DNA of 54,286 bases, taken from the NCBI GenBank assembly GCA_029261795.1, contig JAJDAP010000138.1:1-54286 (forward strand), written 5' to 3'. Below the pieces are notes generated by a model. That model was not told the DNA's origin, did not search any database, and saw nothing but the letters and a program-made list of their open reading frames with translations. The stretch is from Deltaproteobacteria bacterium (GTDB lineage Bacteria > Myxococcota_A > UBA9160 > UBA6930). The translations under genes were made by a program, and so were the position numbers. Numbering within the stretch: position 1 is the first letter of the stretch; each line of letters opens with the position of its first letter. Of the stretch, positions 1 to 7,910 are shown in pieces.

Positions 1-136
1 CGTCGCCGGGTACGCATCTTTCCGGCCCACTCTGCGTTGCGAAGCCTTGCTGGGGCTCGCCCCAGCGGCGGCTCCGCGCCTTGATTGGACCGAAAATCTG
101 CGCACCGGGCTCGGTCCGGGGTTCTTCCGCAACCTG
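1..136. other. non-coding left edge
   Basis: No convincing gene is seen here. A compact hairpin lies at 49-66: GCTGGGG pairs with CCCCAGC around the loop CTCG. It is downstream of the zinc-ribbon gene on the minus strand, so it could end that transcript, but no T-run follows on the minus strand and a factor-independent terminator is not established. Confidence 0.3.
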
Positions 137-289
137 CTAGAAGTCTTCTTCGAGCTCGACGTCATCATCGTCGCCCGCCTTGATCTTGATCGGCGAGCGA
201 CAGTAGGCGCAGTGCATTTCCTCGCCGGGCTGCTCATCACCGCTCATGGGGACGTCGGCGTCGCAGATCGGGCAGGCGGGTTCGCGCAT
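137..289 (-). CDS. 50-residue acidic zinc-ribbon protein
   Basis: A small frame runs from ATG at 289 to TAG at 137, 54 bp downstream of the malyl-CoA lyase gene on the same strand, so the two are probably co-transcribed. The product has two Cys pairs, CPIC at residues 6-9 and CAYC at 27-30, the layout of a single zinc ribbon. The tail (residues 40-50) is almost wholly acidic and ends EEDF. The size and acidic C-terminus recall LysW-type amino-group carrier proteins, but the EDWGE ending that LysW uses to load its substrate is absent. Function is unknown. There is no strong Shine-Dalgarno. The Cys pattern makes a real gene likely. Confidence 0.65.
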   Translation of the reverse strand: MREPACPICDADVPMSGDEQPGEEMHCAYCRSPIKIKAGDDDDVELEEDF

Positions 290-343
290 AGGACTCGGAT
301 CGGCATGCCGCGAGCCCCGCTTGAGCGTGCCCGGAATGGCCGG

Positions 344-1393
344 CTAGAGCCCGTAGGCGTCCTTCATCTCGGGATCGCGCTCGGCGATCAGGCCGGCGAG
401 GCCGACCATTACGCGGCACTGCTTCACTGTGGCGTCGTCCTGCATCTTGCCGTCGATCATCACGGTGCCAGAGCCGTCGCCCATTTCCTCGATGACGCGC
501 ATGGCCCACTTCACTTCGTCCACCGGCGGGCTGAACACGTTGCGTGCGATGTCTATCTGCTTCGGATGGAGCGACCAGGCGCCGACGCAGCCGAGCAGAA
601 AGGCGTTGCGGAACTGGTCCTCGCAGGCGATCGAGTCGCCGATGTCGCCAAAGGGGCCGTAGAAGGGCAGGATGCCGGCGCTGACACAGGCATCGACCAT
701 GCGGGCCAGGGTGTAGTGCCAGAGGTCCTGCTGCGCCTTCGCGCGCGGCGCGTTCTCGTCGGACGGATTCGGATCCTCGCGCACGAGGTAACCGGGGTGG
801 CCACCGCCCACGCGCGTGGTCTTCATACGGCGGGAAGCCGCGAGATCTGCCGGGCCCAGCGAGAGGCCCTGCATGCGCGGTGAGGCGGAAGCGATTTCCT
901 CCACGTTCGCGACGCCGAGTGCCGTCTCGAGGATCGCGTGGATCAGGATCGGCTTCTTGAGCTGGTGCTTGGCTTCGAGCTGCGCGAGTAGCTGATCGAC
1001 GAAATGGATGTCCCAGGGGCCTTCGACCTTGGGAACCATGATCACGTCGAGCTTGTCGCCGGCGGCGCCCAGGATCGTGGTGACGTCGTCGAGGAACCAG
1101 GGGCTGTCGAGGCTGTTCACCCGGGTCCAGAGCTGGGTCTGCCCGAAATCGTTCTCGCTCGCGATCCGGCAGAAGCCCTCGCGCGCAGCCTGCTTGTTCT
1201 TGACCTCGATGGCGTCCTCGAGGTTGCCGAGCAGGATGTCCACTTTCTTGGCGATGTCCGGAACCTTCACCGCCATCCGCTCGTTGGAGGGATCGAAGAA
1301 GTGGATCATCCGCCCCGGCCGTACCGGAATGTCGTTCCACGGCTCGGGGGCACCAATGGCCAGGGGCTTCGCGAAGTTTCGGGGGTTGCGCAT
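344..1393 (-). CDS. mcl: L-malyl-CoA / beta-methylmalyl-CoA lyase (HpcH/CitE family)
   Basis: A 349-residue CoA-ester lyase of the citrate lyase beta/HpcH family. It should reversibly cleave malyl-CoA or methylmalyl-CoA to glyoxylate plus acetyl- or propionyl-CoA. From memory it closely resembles the Chloroflexus aurantiacus enzyme along its whole length: FAKPLAIGAPEP near the N-terminus, LGNLEDAI (residues 55-62), MVPKVEGPWD (119-128), then ILETALGV, SLGPADLAASR, FYGPFGDIGDS and MIDGKMQDDAT. The acidic residues in these blocks include the expected Mg and substrate ligands. The ATG at 1393 has GGAG about 11 bases upstream and begins exactly where family similarity begins. A longer in-frame extension would start inside the 1457-1546 palindrome and has no family support. 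The zinc-ribbon gene follows. Pathway role (3-hydroxypropionate, ethylmalonyl-CoA or glyoxylate disposal) cannot be settled from this window. Confidence 0.88.
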   Translation of the reverse strand: MRNPRNFAKPLAIGAPEPWNDIPVRPGRMIHFFDPSNERMAVKVPDIAKKVDILLGNLEDAIEVKNKQAAREGFCRIASENDFGQTQLWTRVNSLDSPWFLDDVTTILGAAGDKLDVIMVPKVEGPWDIHFVDQLLAQLEAKHQLKKPILIHAILETALGVANVEEIASASPRMQGLSLGPADLAASRRMKTTRVGGGHPGYLVREDPNPSDENAPRAKAQQDLWHYTLARMVDACVSAGILPFYGPFGDIGDSIACEDQFRNAFLLGCVGAWSLHPKQIDIARNVFSPPVDEVKWAMRVIEEMGDGSGTVMIDGKMQDDATVKQCRVMVGLAGLIAERDPEMKDAYGL

Positions 1394-1456
1394 GGGACTG
1401 GGGACTCCAGCTGAAAGGGGCGCAACACAATAGCAACCCCCCGAGCAGGATCGCCT

Positions 1457-1546
1457 GAGCGGGGACGGACTCCTCAAGTTTCAACTCTGCAAGTTTCCCA
1501 GTGGGGAAACTTGCAGAGTTGAAACTTGAGGAGTCCGTCCCCGCTC
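1457..1546. repeat. 90-bp perfect palindrome (dispersed element, copy 1)
   Basis: Two 43-base arms (1457-1499 and 1504-1546) are perfect reverse complements around the loop AGTG. Each arm begins GAGCGGGGACGGACTCCT. It then carries two CAAGTTTC octamers (1475-1482 and 1490-1497 in the left arm) separated by AACTCTG. A second copy lies at 31810-31899 with the same outer arm, a different spacer triplet and a different loop. The outer stem can extend through GCCTGA/TCAGGC, so the right edge runs into the TGA stop of the RND gene at 1548-1550. It resembles REP/BIME or MITE-like palindromes moved by a transposase in trans. It may also end transcription of the RND operon. Confidence 0.9.
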
Positions 1547-1547
1547 T

Positions 1548-4500
1548 TCAGGCGGCTCCTGTGTCTGCGACGGGGTGCGGCTCGGGGCCTGGGCCGCGTT
1601 TGAAGACGGAACGCAGCCAGTCCACGCCATCGTCGAGGACGAGGTAGAAGACCGGGACCACCAGCAGCGTGAGCGCTGTCGAGGAGATCATCCCGGCGCC
1701 GGCGGCCACGGCCATCGGTGCGCGGCTCTCGGAACCGGGGCCGATCCCGAGCGCGGCGGGAGCCACGCCGAAGATCATCGACAGCGCCGTCATCAGCACC
1801 GGGCGCATCCGCACCGGGGCCGCCGAGGTGACCGCTGCGATCTTGTCGAGCCCTTCGCGACGCAGCTGATTGGTGTAGTCGACCAGCAGGATCGAATTCT
1901 TCGTCGCCAGGCCGAACAACAGGATGATCCCGATCATGCTGAAGATGTTGAGCGTCATACCACCGAGAGCGAGGCCCCCGAAGGCGCCGACCATCGCCAG
2001 CGGTAACGCCAACATCACCGTGAACGGGTGCACGAAGCTCTCGAACTGGGCCGCCAGGATCATGTAGATCAACAGAATCGAGAGGCCCTGCATGAAGACC
2101 AGCTGATCGAAGCTCTTCATCATCTCCTCGGTCCCGCCCGCCGGGACCAGAGATACGGTATCCGGCAGGATGCTGGCGCCGATCGCGAGGGTTTCTTCCA
2201 GGGCGGTGCCCGGATCCTTGCCGATCAGGTTCGCCGAGACACGGACGGCGCGCTGACGGTCGACGCGCGTGATCGTCGAAGGTGCCGCGACCTTCTCGAT
2301 CGTTACCAGGTTGCGGAGTTCGACGACTTCTCCGGTGCGCGTGCGAGCGTAGAGATCGAGGATCTCCGAAGGATCGTCGCGGTCGCCGCGATCGAGCCGC
2401 ATGCGGATGTCGTAGCGGTTGCCACCTTCCTTGAAGGTGCCGACGTCGAGGCCACCGATCATGGCCCGCACCGTCGACGAGAGCTGATCGGCATCGACGC
2501 CGAGGGCAGCGGCCTTCTCGCGATCGGGGATCACACGAAGCTCTGGGCGCCCGAGCTTCAGGCTCTTGTCGAGGTCGACATAACCACCGGCGCTTTCGAG
2601 CGCGACCAGCAGTTCATCCGCCATCGCGTCGAGTTCGGCGAGATCGAGGTTGCCGCGAATCTCGACCTCGAACTCCGAGCTGTCCGAGCCCGACGAGAAG
2701 CCGGACATGTCGCTGATCACCAGCTTCTGTCCCGGGATCGCGCTCATGTACTCACGTGCCGCGGCAATGATTTCCTTGGAGGTTCGCTCGCGATCGTCCT
2801 TCGAAGCGAGCATGACCATCAACATGCCGCGGGCGGGGTCTTCGCCGCCGCTCGACGAGCCCGCATAACCTGCCGCGGCGTAGATGGCCGTGACCTCCGG
2901 CTGCGCCAGCACCCAGGCTTCGTTCTGCTTCAAGATCTCGAGCGTGCCTTCGGGGCTGGTTCCCGGCGCTGTCTCCATCTTGATGTAGAAGCGGCCCTCG
3001 TCGCCTGACGGGAAGAACTCGGTACCAAGACCACCGGCCATGAAGATGCCGGCGACGAACGCGACCCCGGCGACGACCAGGGTAAAAGCTCGGTGCTGGA
3101 CCGACCAGACGAGAACGCTCCGGTAGCCGGACTCCAGGCCTTCGATCCAGCGATCGAAGACGCGGTAGATGGAATCTTCCGAACGCTCTTCCGGTGCCGG
3201 AATCCTGGCGGCCAACATCGGGGTCAGTGTGAGCGCGACGACCAGCGAGACCATGACCGCGGCCGCCACGGTTGCGCCGAACGCACCAAGGAAGCTGCTG
3301 ACGAGTCCGTCAGCGAAAACGACCGGCAGGAAGACCACGGCGATCGAAACCGTGGCCGCCGTCGCTGCGAAGGCGATCTCCTTGGCGCCTTTCGAAGCCG
3401 CCTCCCGCGGCTCTTCGCCACGATCGCGGTGCCGCTCGATGTTTTCGAGCACGACGATGGCATCGTCGATCACCACGCCGACCGCCAGCGTCAGCGCCAG
3501 GATCGTCATCGTGTTGAGCGTGTAATCGAGGACCCACATTGCGCCGAAGGTCGTCACGAGCGAGAGCGGAATCGCGAGCGCGACCACCAGGGTCGGTCTG
3601 AAGCGACGCAGGAAGATGAAGACCGTGAGCGTGGCGAGGAGCGCGCCGAACCAGAGACTGAAATACGCCTCGGAGACGGCTTCGCGGATCGAGATCGTGA
3701 AGTCCATCATGCCCTCGCGACCCTTGAACTTCATGTCGTCGGGCATGAGCGGCGCGATGGCATCGAGCCGGTCCTTCACTTCGCCTGTCACGGCCACTGC
3801 GTTGCCATCGGTGGATTTCGTCACACCGACACCGACGCCCGGCCGGCCATCGAAGCGGCTGTAATAGCGCTGGTCTTCGGCACCGTCCTCGACCCGCGCC
3901 ACGTCACCGAGGCGAATCGGCGCGCCGTTCTCGTAGGCGATCACCATCGCCGCGAGTTCTTCGATGGTCCGGTACTCGGCGTCGGTCCTGACCGTGTACT
4001 CGACGTGGCCGCCCTCGACGAGTCCACCCGGCCGCTCCACATGCTCGCGCTTCAGTGCGGCGATGACATCGGTGGCCGCGAGACCGCGTGCCTGAAGCGC
4101 CTCACCGTCGATCCAGATGCGGATGGCACGATTGAGTTCGCCGAAGATTTCGATCCCGGCGACGCCGGACACGGTCTCCACCTTGGGCTTCACGAACTCG
4201 TCGACGAACTCGGTGGCTTCGACGGCAGTGCGTTCGGTGAAGAGCGGGACGAACATGATCGGCATGCCGCTCATGTCCATCTTCGAAACGATCGGCGGAT
4301 CGAGCTCGTCGGGCAGCTCCCTGCGCGCGCGATTGACACGATCCCGAACGTCCTCGGCTGCGCGGTTCACGTCGGTTCCGAGCACGAACTCGATGCCGAT
4401 GGAGGCCCTGCCGAGGCGCGAACGCGATTCCATGCGCTTCACGCCCTCGATCGTATTCAGGTACTCCTCGAGGACGTTGGTGACATCCTCTTCCATCACC

Positions 4501-4670
4501 TCGGGCGTCGCGCCTTCGAGTTCAGCGCCCACCATGACCTGGGGAAACTCCATGTCGGGGTAGGCGTCGATGCCGAGGCGGTTGAGGCCGAGCACGCCGA
4601 AGACCACGAGCGACAGCGTCACCATCCAGGTCAACACGGGCCGATCGATGAACAGATCGATCCAGCCCAT
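1548..4670 (-). CDS. RND efflux permease (HAE1 family)
   Basis: A 1040-residue inner-membrane proton-driven pump, full length for AcrB-type permeases. TM1 follows the short N-terminus (MGWIDLFIDRPVLTWM), and a periplasmic porter domain follows. TM4 carries the paired aspartates in GVVIDDAIVVLENIERH (about residue 400), and TM10 carries the relay lysine in LFGLATKNSILLVDY, so the proton pathway looks intact. It is last in a tetR - fusion protein - permease operon. Its ATG directly abuts the TAG of the fusion-protein gene (TAGATG), implying translational coupling. No outer-membrane TolC-like gene is nearby, so a separately encoded channel must be used. The stop codon touches the palindrome at 1457-1546. 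The substrate cannot be inferred. Confidence 0.92.
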   Translation of the reverse strand: MGWIDLFIDRPVLTWMVTLSLVVFGVLGLNRLGIDAYPDMEFPQVMVGAELEGATPEVMEEDVTNVLEEYLNTIEGVKRMESRSRLGRASIGIEFVLGTDVNRAAEDVRDRVNRARRELPDELDPPIVSKMDMSGMPIMFVPLFTERTAVEATEFVDEFVKPKVETVSGVAGIEIFGELNRAIRIWIDGEALQARGLAATDVIAALKREHVERPGGLVEGGHVEYTVRTDAEYRTIEELAAMVIAYENGAPIRLGDVARVEDGAEDQRYYSRFDGRPGVGVGVTKSTDGNAVAVTGEVKDRLDAIAPLMPDDMKFKGREGMMDFTISIREAVSEAYFSLWFGALLATLTVFIFLRRFRPTLVVALAIPLSLVTTFGAMWVLDYTLNTMTILALTLAVGVVIDDAIVVLENIERHRDRGEEPREAASKGAKEIAFAATAATVSIAVVFLPVVFADGLVSSFLGAFGATVAAAVMVSLVVALTLTPMLAARIPAPEERSEDSIYRVFDRWIEGLESGYRSVLVWSVQHRAFTLVVAGVAFVAGIFMAGGLGTEFFPSGDEGRFYIKMETAPGTSPEGTLEILKQNEAWVLAQPEVTAIYAAAGYAGSSSGGEDPARGMLMVMLASKDDRERTSKEIIAAAREYMSAIPGQKLVISDMSGFSSGSDSSEFEVEIRGNLDLAELDAMADELLVALESAGGYVDLDKSLKLGRPELRVIPDREKAAALGVDADQLSSTVRAMIGGLDVGTFKEGGNRYDIRMRLDRGDRDDPSEILDLYARTRTGEVVELRNLVTIEKVAAPSTITRVDRQRAVRVSANLIGKDPGTALEETLAIGASILPDTVSLVPAGGTEEMMKSFDQLVFMQGLSILLIYMILAAQFESFVHPFTVMLALPLAMVGAFGGLALGGMTLNIFSMIGIILLFGLATKNSILLVDYTNQLRREGLDKIAAVTSAAPVRMRPVLMTALSMIFGVAPAALGIGPGSESRAPMAVAAGAGMISSTALTLLVVPVFYLVLDDGVDWLRSVFKRGPGPEPHPVADTGAA

Positions 4671-5828
4671 CTAGAGCGTCTCCACCGGCTCGTCGCCTTC
4701 GGAAGCCACGTTCAGCGCGCCCTGATCGGGCGAACCATCCTTGCTGCGACGGGAGACCAGCACGCCGTCCTGCAGACCCGAGTGACCGCGTACGACGACC
4801 TGATCACCTTCGGCGAGGCCCTCGAGCACTTCGATCCGGCCCTCGTGGTGGATGCCGGTGCGAACCGACGCGCGACGCACGCGATCCTCACCATCCACGA
4901 CCCAGACGATCTGCCCGTCGGCGCGCAGCAGTACGGCCTCCTGCGCAACCCAGAGCAGACCGCGACGTTGCGCAACACCCAGATCGGCGCGCGCGAAAAG
5001 GCCCGGGCGCAGACGCCGGTCCGCGTTCTCGATGCGCGCCTTCACACGCAGGGTGCGGGTGCGGGCGTCCAGGGTCGGCGCGATCACGGTCACGTCGCCG
5101 CGAAAAAACTCGTCGGGATAGGGCGCGACGCTGACGCGCACATGCTGACCGACGGCCACTCGAGCGGAGTCGCGCTCCGCCACATTGAACTCGAGCTCGA
5201 TGGGGTCGAGCGAGACGATCTCGAACAGCACCTCTCCCGGTTGGACGTACTCGCCGCGGGAAACTTCCCGACGCGCGACGAAACCAGCGAAGGGCGCGCG
5301 CACGTTCGCGTCGCGCAGCGCCCGTTCGGCAACGCCGAGTTCGGCCCGTGCCGCTGCGTGGCGGGCCTGCGCACGAGCGAGCCCGGTCTGCTTCTCATCG
5401 AGGTTCACATCCGAGGCGATTCCCTGGGCGTGGAGCTTCTGGAACCGTGCGACCTCGCGCTCCGCCTCGGCGAGGCTCGCCTGGGATTCGCTGTGGCGCG
5501 CGCGGGCATTCGCCAGCTCTAGATCGCGCTTCTCCGGGTCGACCGCGAGCAGTAGCTGACCCTCGGTTACGGCGTCTCCCTCATCGGCGGCGATTTCGGT
5601 CACGGCACCGGCGATCTCCGAGGCAATGTCGGCCCGGTCCTTCGCCCGGAGCTCGCCACTGGCCTCGATGCGCTCCTCGAAATCGCGCGATTCGACGTCG
5701 GCGACGAAGACCGGCGGCGCCTCGATGACGGCGGCCTCATCGGCGCCACCGCAGGCGCTCGCGAATAACATCAGTGCTGCCAGCAAGGCGACACGTCCGC
5801 AGCCAATCCAACTCGAGAAATCACTCAC
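4671..5828 (-). CDS. RND periplasmic adaptor lipoprotein (HlyD/AcrA family)
   Basis: Membrane-fusion partner of the 1548-4670 permease, linking it to an outer-membrane channel. I chose GTG at 5828: AAGGAAG sits about seven bases upstream and the start overlaps the tetR stop by 8 bases. An ATG at 5843 is in frame but lacks a ribosome-binding site. The 385-residue product has a hydrophobic leader ending LFASAC, a lipobox with Cys26, so it is probably a lipoprotein. It then has a barrel-sandwich (lipoyl) half, an Ala/Glu/Arg-rich alpha-hairpin, the second lipoyl half (VRAPFAGFVARREVSRGEYV), a beta-barrel with GQHVRVSVAPYPDEFF, and a membrane-proximal domain. Co-transcribed with tetR and the permease. 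Confidence 0.9.
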   Translation of the reverse strand: MSDFSSWIGCGRVALLAALMLFASACGGADEAAVIEAPPVFVADVESRDFEERIEASGELRAKDRADIASEIAGAVTEIAADEGDAVTEGQLLLAVDPEKRDLELANARARHSESQASLAEAEREVARFQKLHAQGIASDVNLDEKQTGLARAQARHAAARAELGVAERALRDANVRAPFAGFVARREVSRGEYVQPGEVLFEIVSLDPIELEFNVAERDSARVAVGQHVRVSVAPYPDEFFRGDVTVIAPTLDARTRTLRVKARIENADRRLRPGLFARADLGVAQRRGLLWVAQEAVLLRADGQIVWVVDGEDRVRRASVRTGIHHEGRIEVLEGLAEGDQVVVRGHSGLQDGVLVSRRSKDGSPDQGALNVASEGDEPVETL

Positions 5829-6438
5829 GGGAACTTCCTTCATCGCCGTCGATCACCAGACCGCGCAGCAGTGCGTCGATGGCGTCCGCGGCCAGCGTCT
5901 TGGACCAGTCGTGGTCCGGTGCTTCGATCCTGCCCATCACGATGCCGTGACAGAGGGCCCAGAGGGCCTGGGCTGCGCTCTTCCAGTCTCCGGCACGGAG
6001 GCGTCCGGCCTCCCAGAGCTCGAGCCAGGGCTTCTCGAGCAGCGCTCTCGTCTCCTCCGTGGAGCGGGGAGGAGCGTGCTGCCGGGCGCGCAGCGCGGAA
6101 AGTAGCCGAACGTGCTGGGGATGCCGCAGGCTGAATCGGACGTAGGCCCGAGCACGAGCGCGCAGCAACTCCGCCGGATCCGCGGTGTTCGGGATCCGGC
6201 GCAACAGGCGCGTCAGATGCTCGAAGCTCTCGTCGACGATGGCGTCGATCAAGCCGTCCTTGTCGCCGAAGTGCTGATAGATCGTGGGCGCCGTGTAGCC
6301 GCACGCGGCCACCAGCTTGCGGATCGAGAACGCCTCCACGCCGTGCTCGATGAGCAGGGACTCGGTCGCACTCAGGATGGCGCTACGCGTCTGGGCACGC
6401 TGCGCCTCGCGGCGCTGGGTCGGCGTCGTGGCAGTCAT
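5821..6438 (-). CDS. TetR/AcrR-family regulator of the RND operon
   Basis: A 205-residue repressor. The N-terminal helix-turn-helix is clear: AILSATESLLIEHGVEAFSI, then RKLVAACGYTAPTIYQHFGDKDGL. The C-terminal ligand-binding region carries RYVRFSLRHPQHVRLL-like and ALWALCHGIVMGRIE segments typical of TetR proteins with a WHG-type C-domain. It is first gene of the operon, overlapping the adaptor start by 8 bases, so autoregulation together with the pump is likely. Upstream (6439-6572) I see no good Shine-Dalgarno. A short symmetric TTAGCTA-containing stretch near 6495-6505 might be operator sequence, but that is weak. Confidence 0.87.
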   Translation of the reverse strand: MTATTPTQRREAQRAQTRSAILSATESLLIEHGVEAFSIRKLVAACGYTAPTIYQHFGDKDGLIDAIVDESFEHLTRLLRRIPNTADPAELLRARARAYVRFSLRHPQHVRLLSALRARQHAPPRSTEETRALLEKPWLELWEAGRLRAGDWKSAAQALWALCHGIVMGRIEAPDHDWSKTLAADAIDALLRGLVIDGDEGSSRE

Positions 6439-6572
6439 GGCGGGAGGAGGTTCCGGGCTGGCGTGGGCACGCGGGGACTGGAACGCCGTGCAAGATAGCT
6501 AACGGTGTGAAAGTCGCCAGTGCCCGGGAATTATCGGCAAGATCCACCAGCAACCACAGCGACGAACTCGGC

Positions 6573-7910
6573 CTAGAACTCCAGAGACCCCGGAACCCGC
6601 GGAAACGGAATCACATCGCGGATGTTCGCCATCCCGGTAGCGAACTGGACAAGGCGCTCGAAGCCGAGGCCGAAGCCCGCGTGGGGCACCGTGCCATGGC
6701 GGCGCAGTTCGAGGTACCACCAGTAGGCCTCGAGATCGAGACCGTGGGCGGTCATGCGCGCTTCGAGGACGTCGGCGCGGTGTTCGCGCTGCGAGCCGCC
6801 GATGATCTCGCCGATGCGGGGAACCAACACGTCCATCGCGCGCACCGTCTTTTCGTCGTCGTTGGCGTACATGTAGAAGGCCTTGATCGCGGCGGGATAG
6901 TCGGTGAGGACGACCGGACGCTTGACGTGCTCTTCCGTCAGGTAGCGCTCGTGCTCGCTCTGGAGATCGATGCCCCATTTCACCGGGAATTCGAAGGCGT
7001 GTCCCGAACGCTCGAGGATCTCGACGGCCTCGCTGTAGGTCATGCGCTCGAACGGCGAAGCCACGATGTGCTCGAGGGTTTCGACCACGCCCTTCTCGAT
7101 ACGTTCGTTGAAGAACGCCATGTCGTCGGCGCACTCCGCGAGGATCACCTCGATCACGGATTTCAAGAACGCTTCGGCGAGATCGACGTCGCCTTCGAGA
7201 TCGCAGAACGCCATCTCCGGCTCGACCATCCAGAACTCCGAGAGATGGCGGCTGGTGTTGGAATTCTCGGCGCGGAAGGTCGGCCCGAAGCTGTAGACTT
7301 GGCTGTGCGAGAGCGCGCCGATCTCGGCTTCGAGCTGGCCGGAAACGGTCAGGCGTGCGGTGCGTCCGAAGAACTCCTCCGAACCCGCCAGCTCGAACAT
7401 CTCACCGGCGCCCTCGGCATCGGCGGCCGTGAGAACGGGGGTATGGAGCCAGACGAAGCCTCGCTCCTGGAAGAAATCATGGATCGCTCGCGCGGCGACG
7501 TTTCGCACGCGCCAGACCGCCCCGATCGTGTTCGTGCGCGGGCGCAGGTGGGCGATCGTGCGCAGGAACTCGAAGGAATGGCGCTTCTTCTGGAGCGCGT
7601 AGTCGTCACCGGTCGTACCGATCACTTCGATCTCGCTGGCGCGAAGTTCGACGCGTTGACCCTTGCCGGGAGATTCCACCAGCTCGCCGCTCGCGTGGAT
7701 GGCGCAGCCCGTGGTCAGGTGGCGGATCTCGTCGTCGTAGTTCGCTAGATCCGGCGGCGCCACGACCTGCAAGCCGTTCATGCAGGAGCCATCGGAGACG
7801 TCCAGAAACGAGAGCCCCTTGGAATGCCGCGCGGTGCGCAGCCAACCCTTGACGCTGACCTGACTGCCCGGCGTGCCCTCGCGCAGAACCCCGTGGACCC
7901 GAGCGCTCAC
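6573..7910 (-). CDS. asnS: asparaginyl-tRNA synthetase
   Basis: A class II aminoacyl-tRNA synthetase charging tRNA-Asn, 445 residues (E. coli AsnS is 466). An N-terminal OB-fold anticodon-binding domain (VSVKGWLRTARHSKGLSFLDVSD) precedes the catalytic core. The core has SGQLEAEIGALS, motif 2 in YSFGPTFRAENSNTSRHLSE, and motif 3 in GFGLGFERLVQF near the C-terminus. The start is GTG at 7910, whose last bases form GTGA with the stop of the upstream ceramidase-like gene. An upstream in-frame extension reads across that gene and lacks family similarity. It is the last gene of a three-gene overlapping set with PhyH and the ceramidase-like hydrolase, an unusual setting for a tRNA synthetase. Confidence 0.95.
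   Translation of the reverse strand: MSARVHGVLREGTPGSQVSVKGWLRTARHSKGLSFLDVSDGSCMNGLQVVAPPDLANYDDEIRHLTTGCAIHASGELVESPGKGQRVELRASEIEVIGTTGDDYALQKKRHSFEFLRTIAHLRPRTNTIGAVWRVRNVAARAIHDFFQERGFVWLHTPVLTAADAEGAGEMFELAGSEEFFGRTARLTVSGQLEAEIGALSHSQVYSFGPTFRAENSNTSRHLSEFWMVEPEMAFCDLEGDVDLAEAFLKSVIEVILAECADDMAFFNERIEKGVVETLEHIVASPFERMTYSEAVEILERSGHAFEFPVKWGIDLQSEHERYLTEEHVKRPVVLTDYPAAIKAFYMYANDDEKTVRAMDVLVPRIGEIIGGSQREHRADVLEARMTAHGLDLEAYWWYLELRRHGTVPHAGFGLGFERLVQFATGMANIRDVIPFPRVPGSLEF

Noticed and set aside
3093..5522. Long plus-strand open frame opposite the RND permease and adaptor genes
   Set aside because: It is His/Arg/Asp-rich, has no family features and mirrors the GC-biased third positions of the real minus-strand genes.
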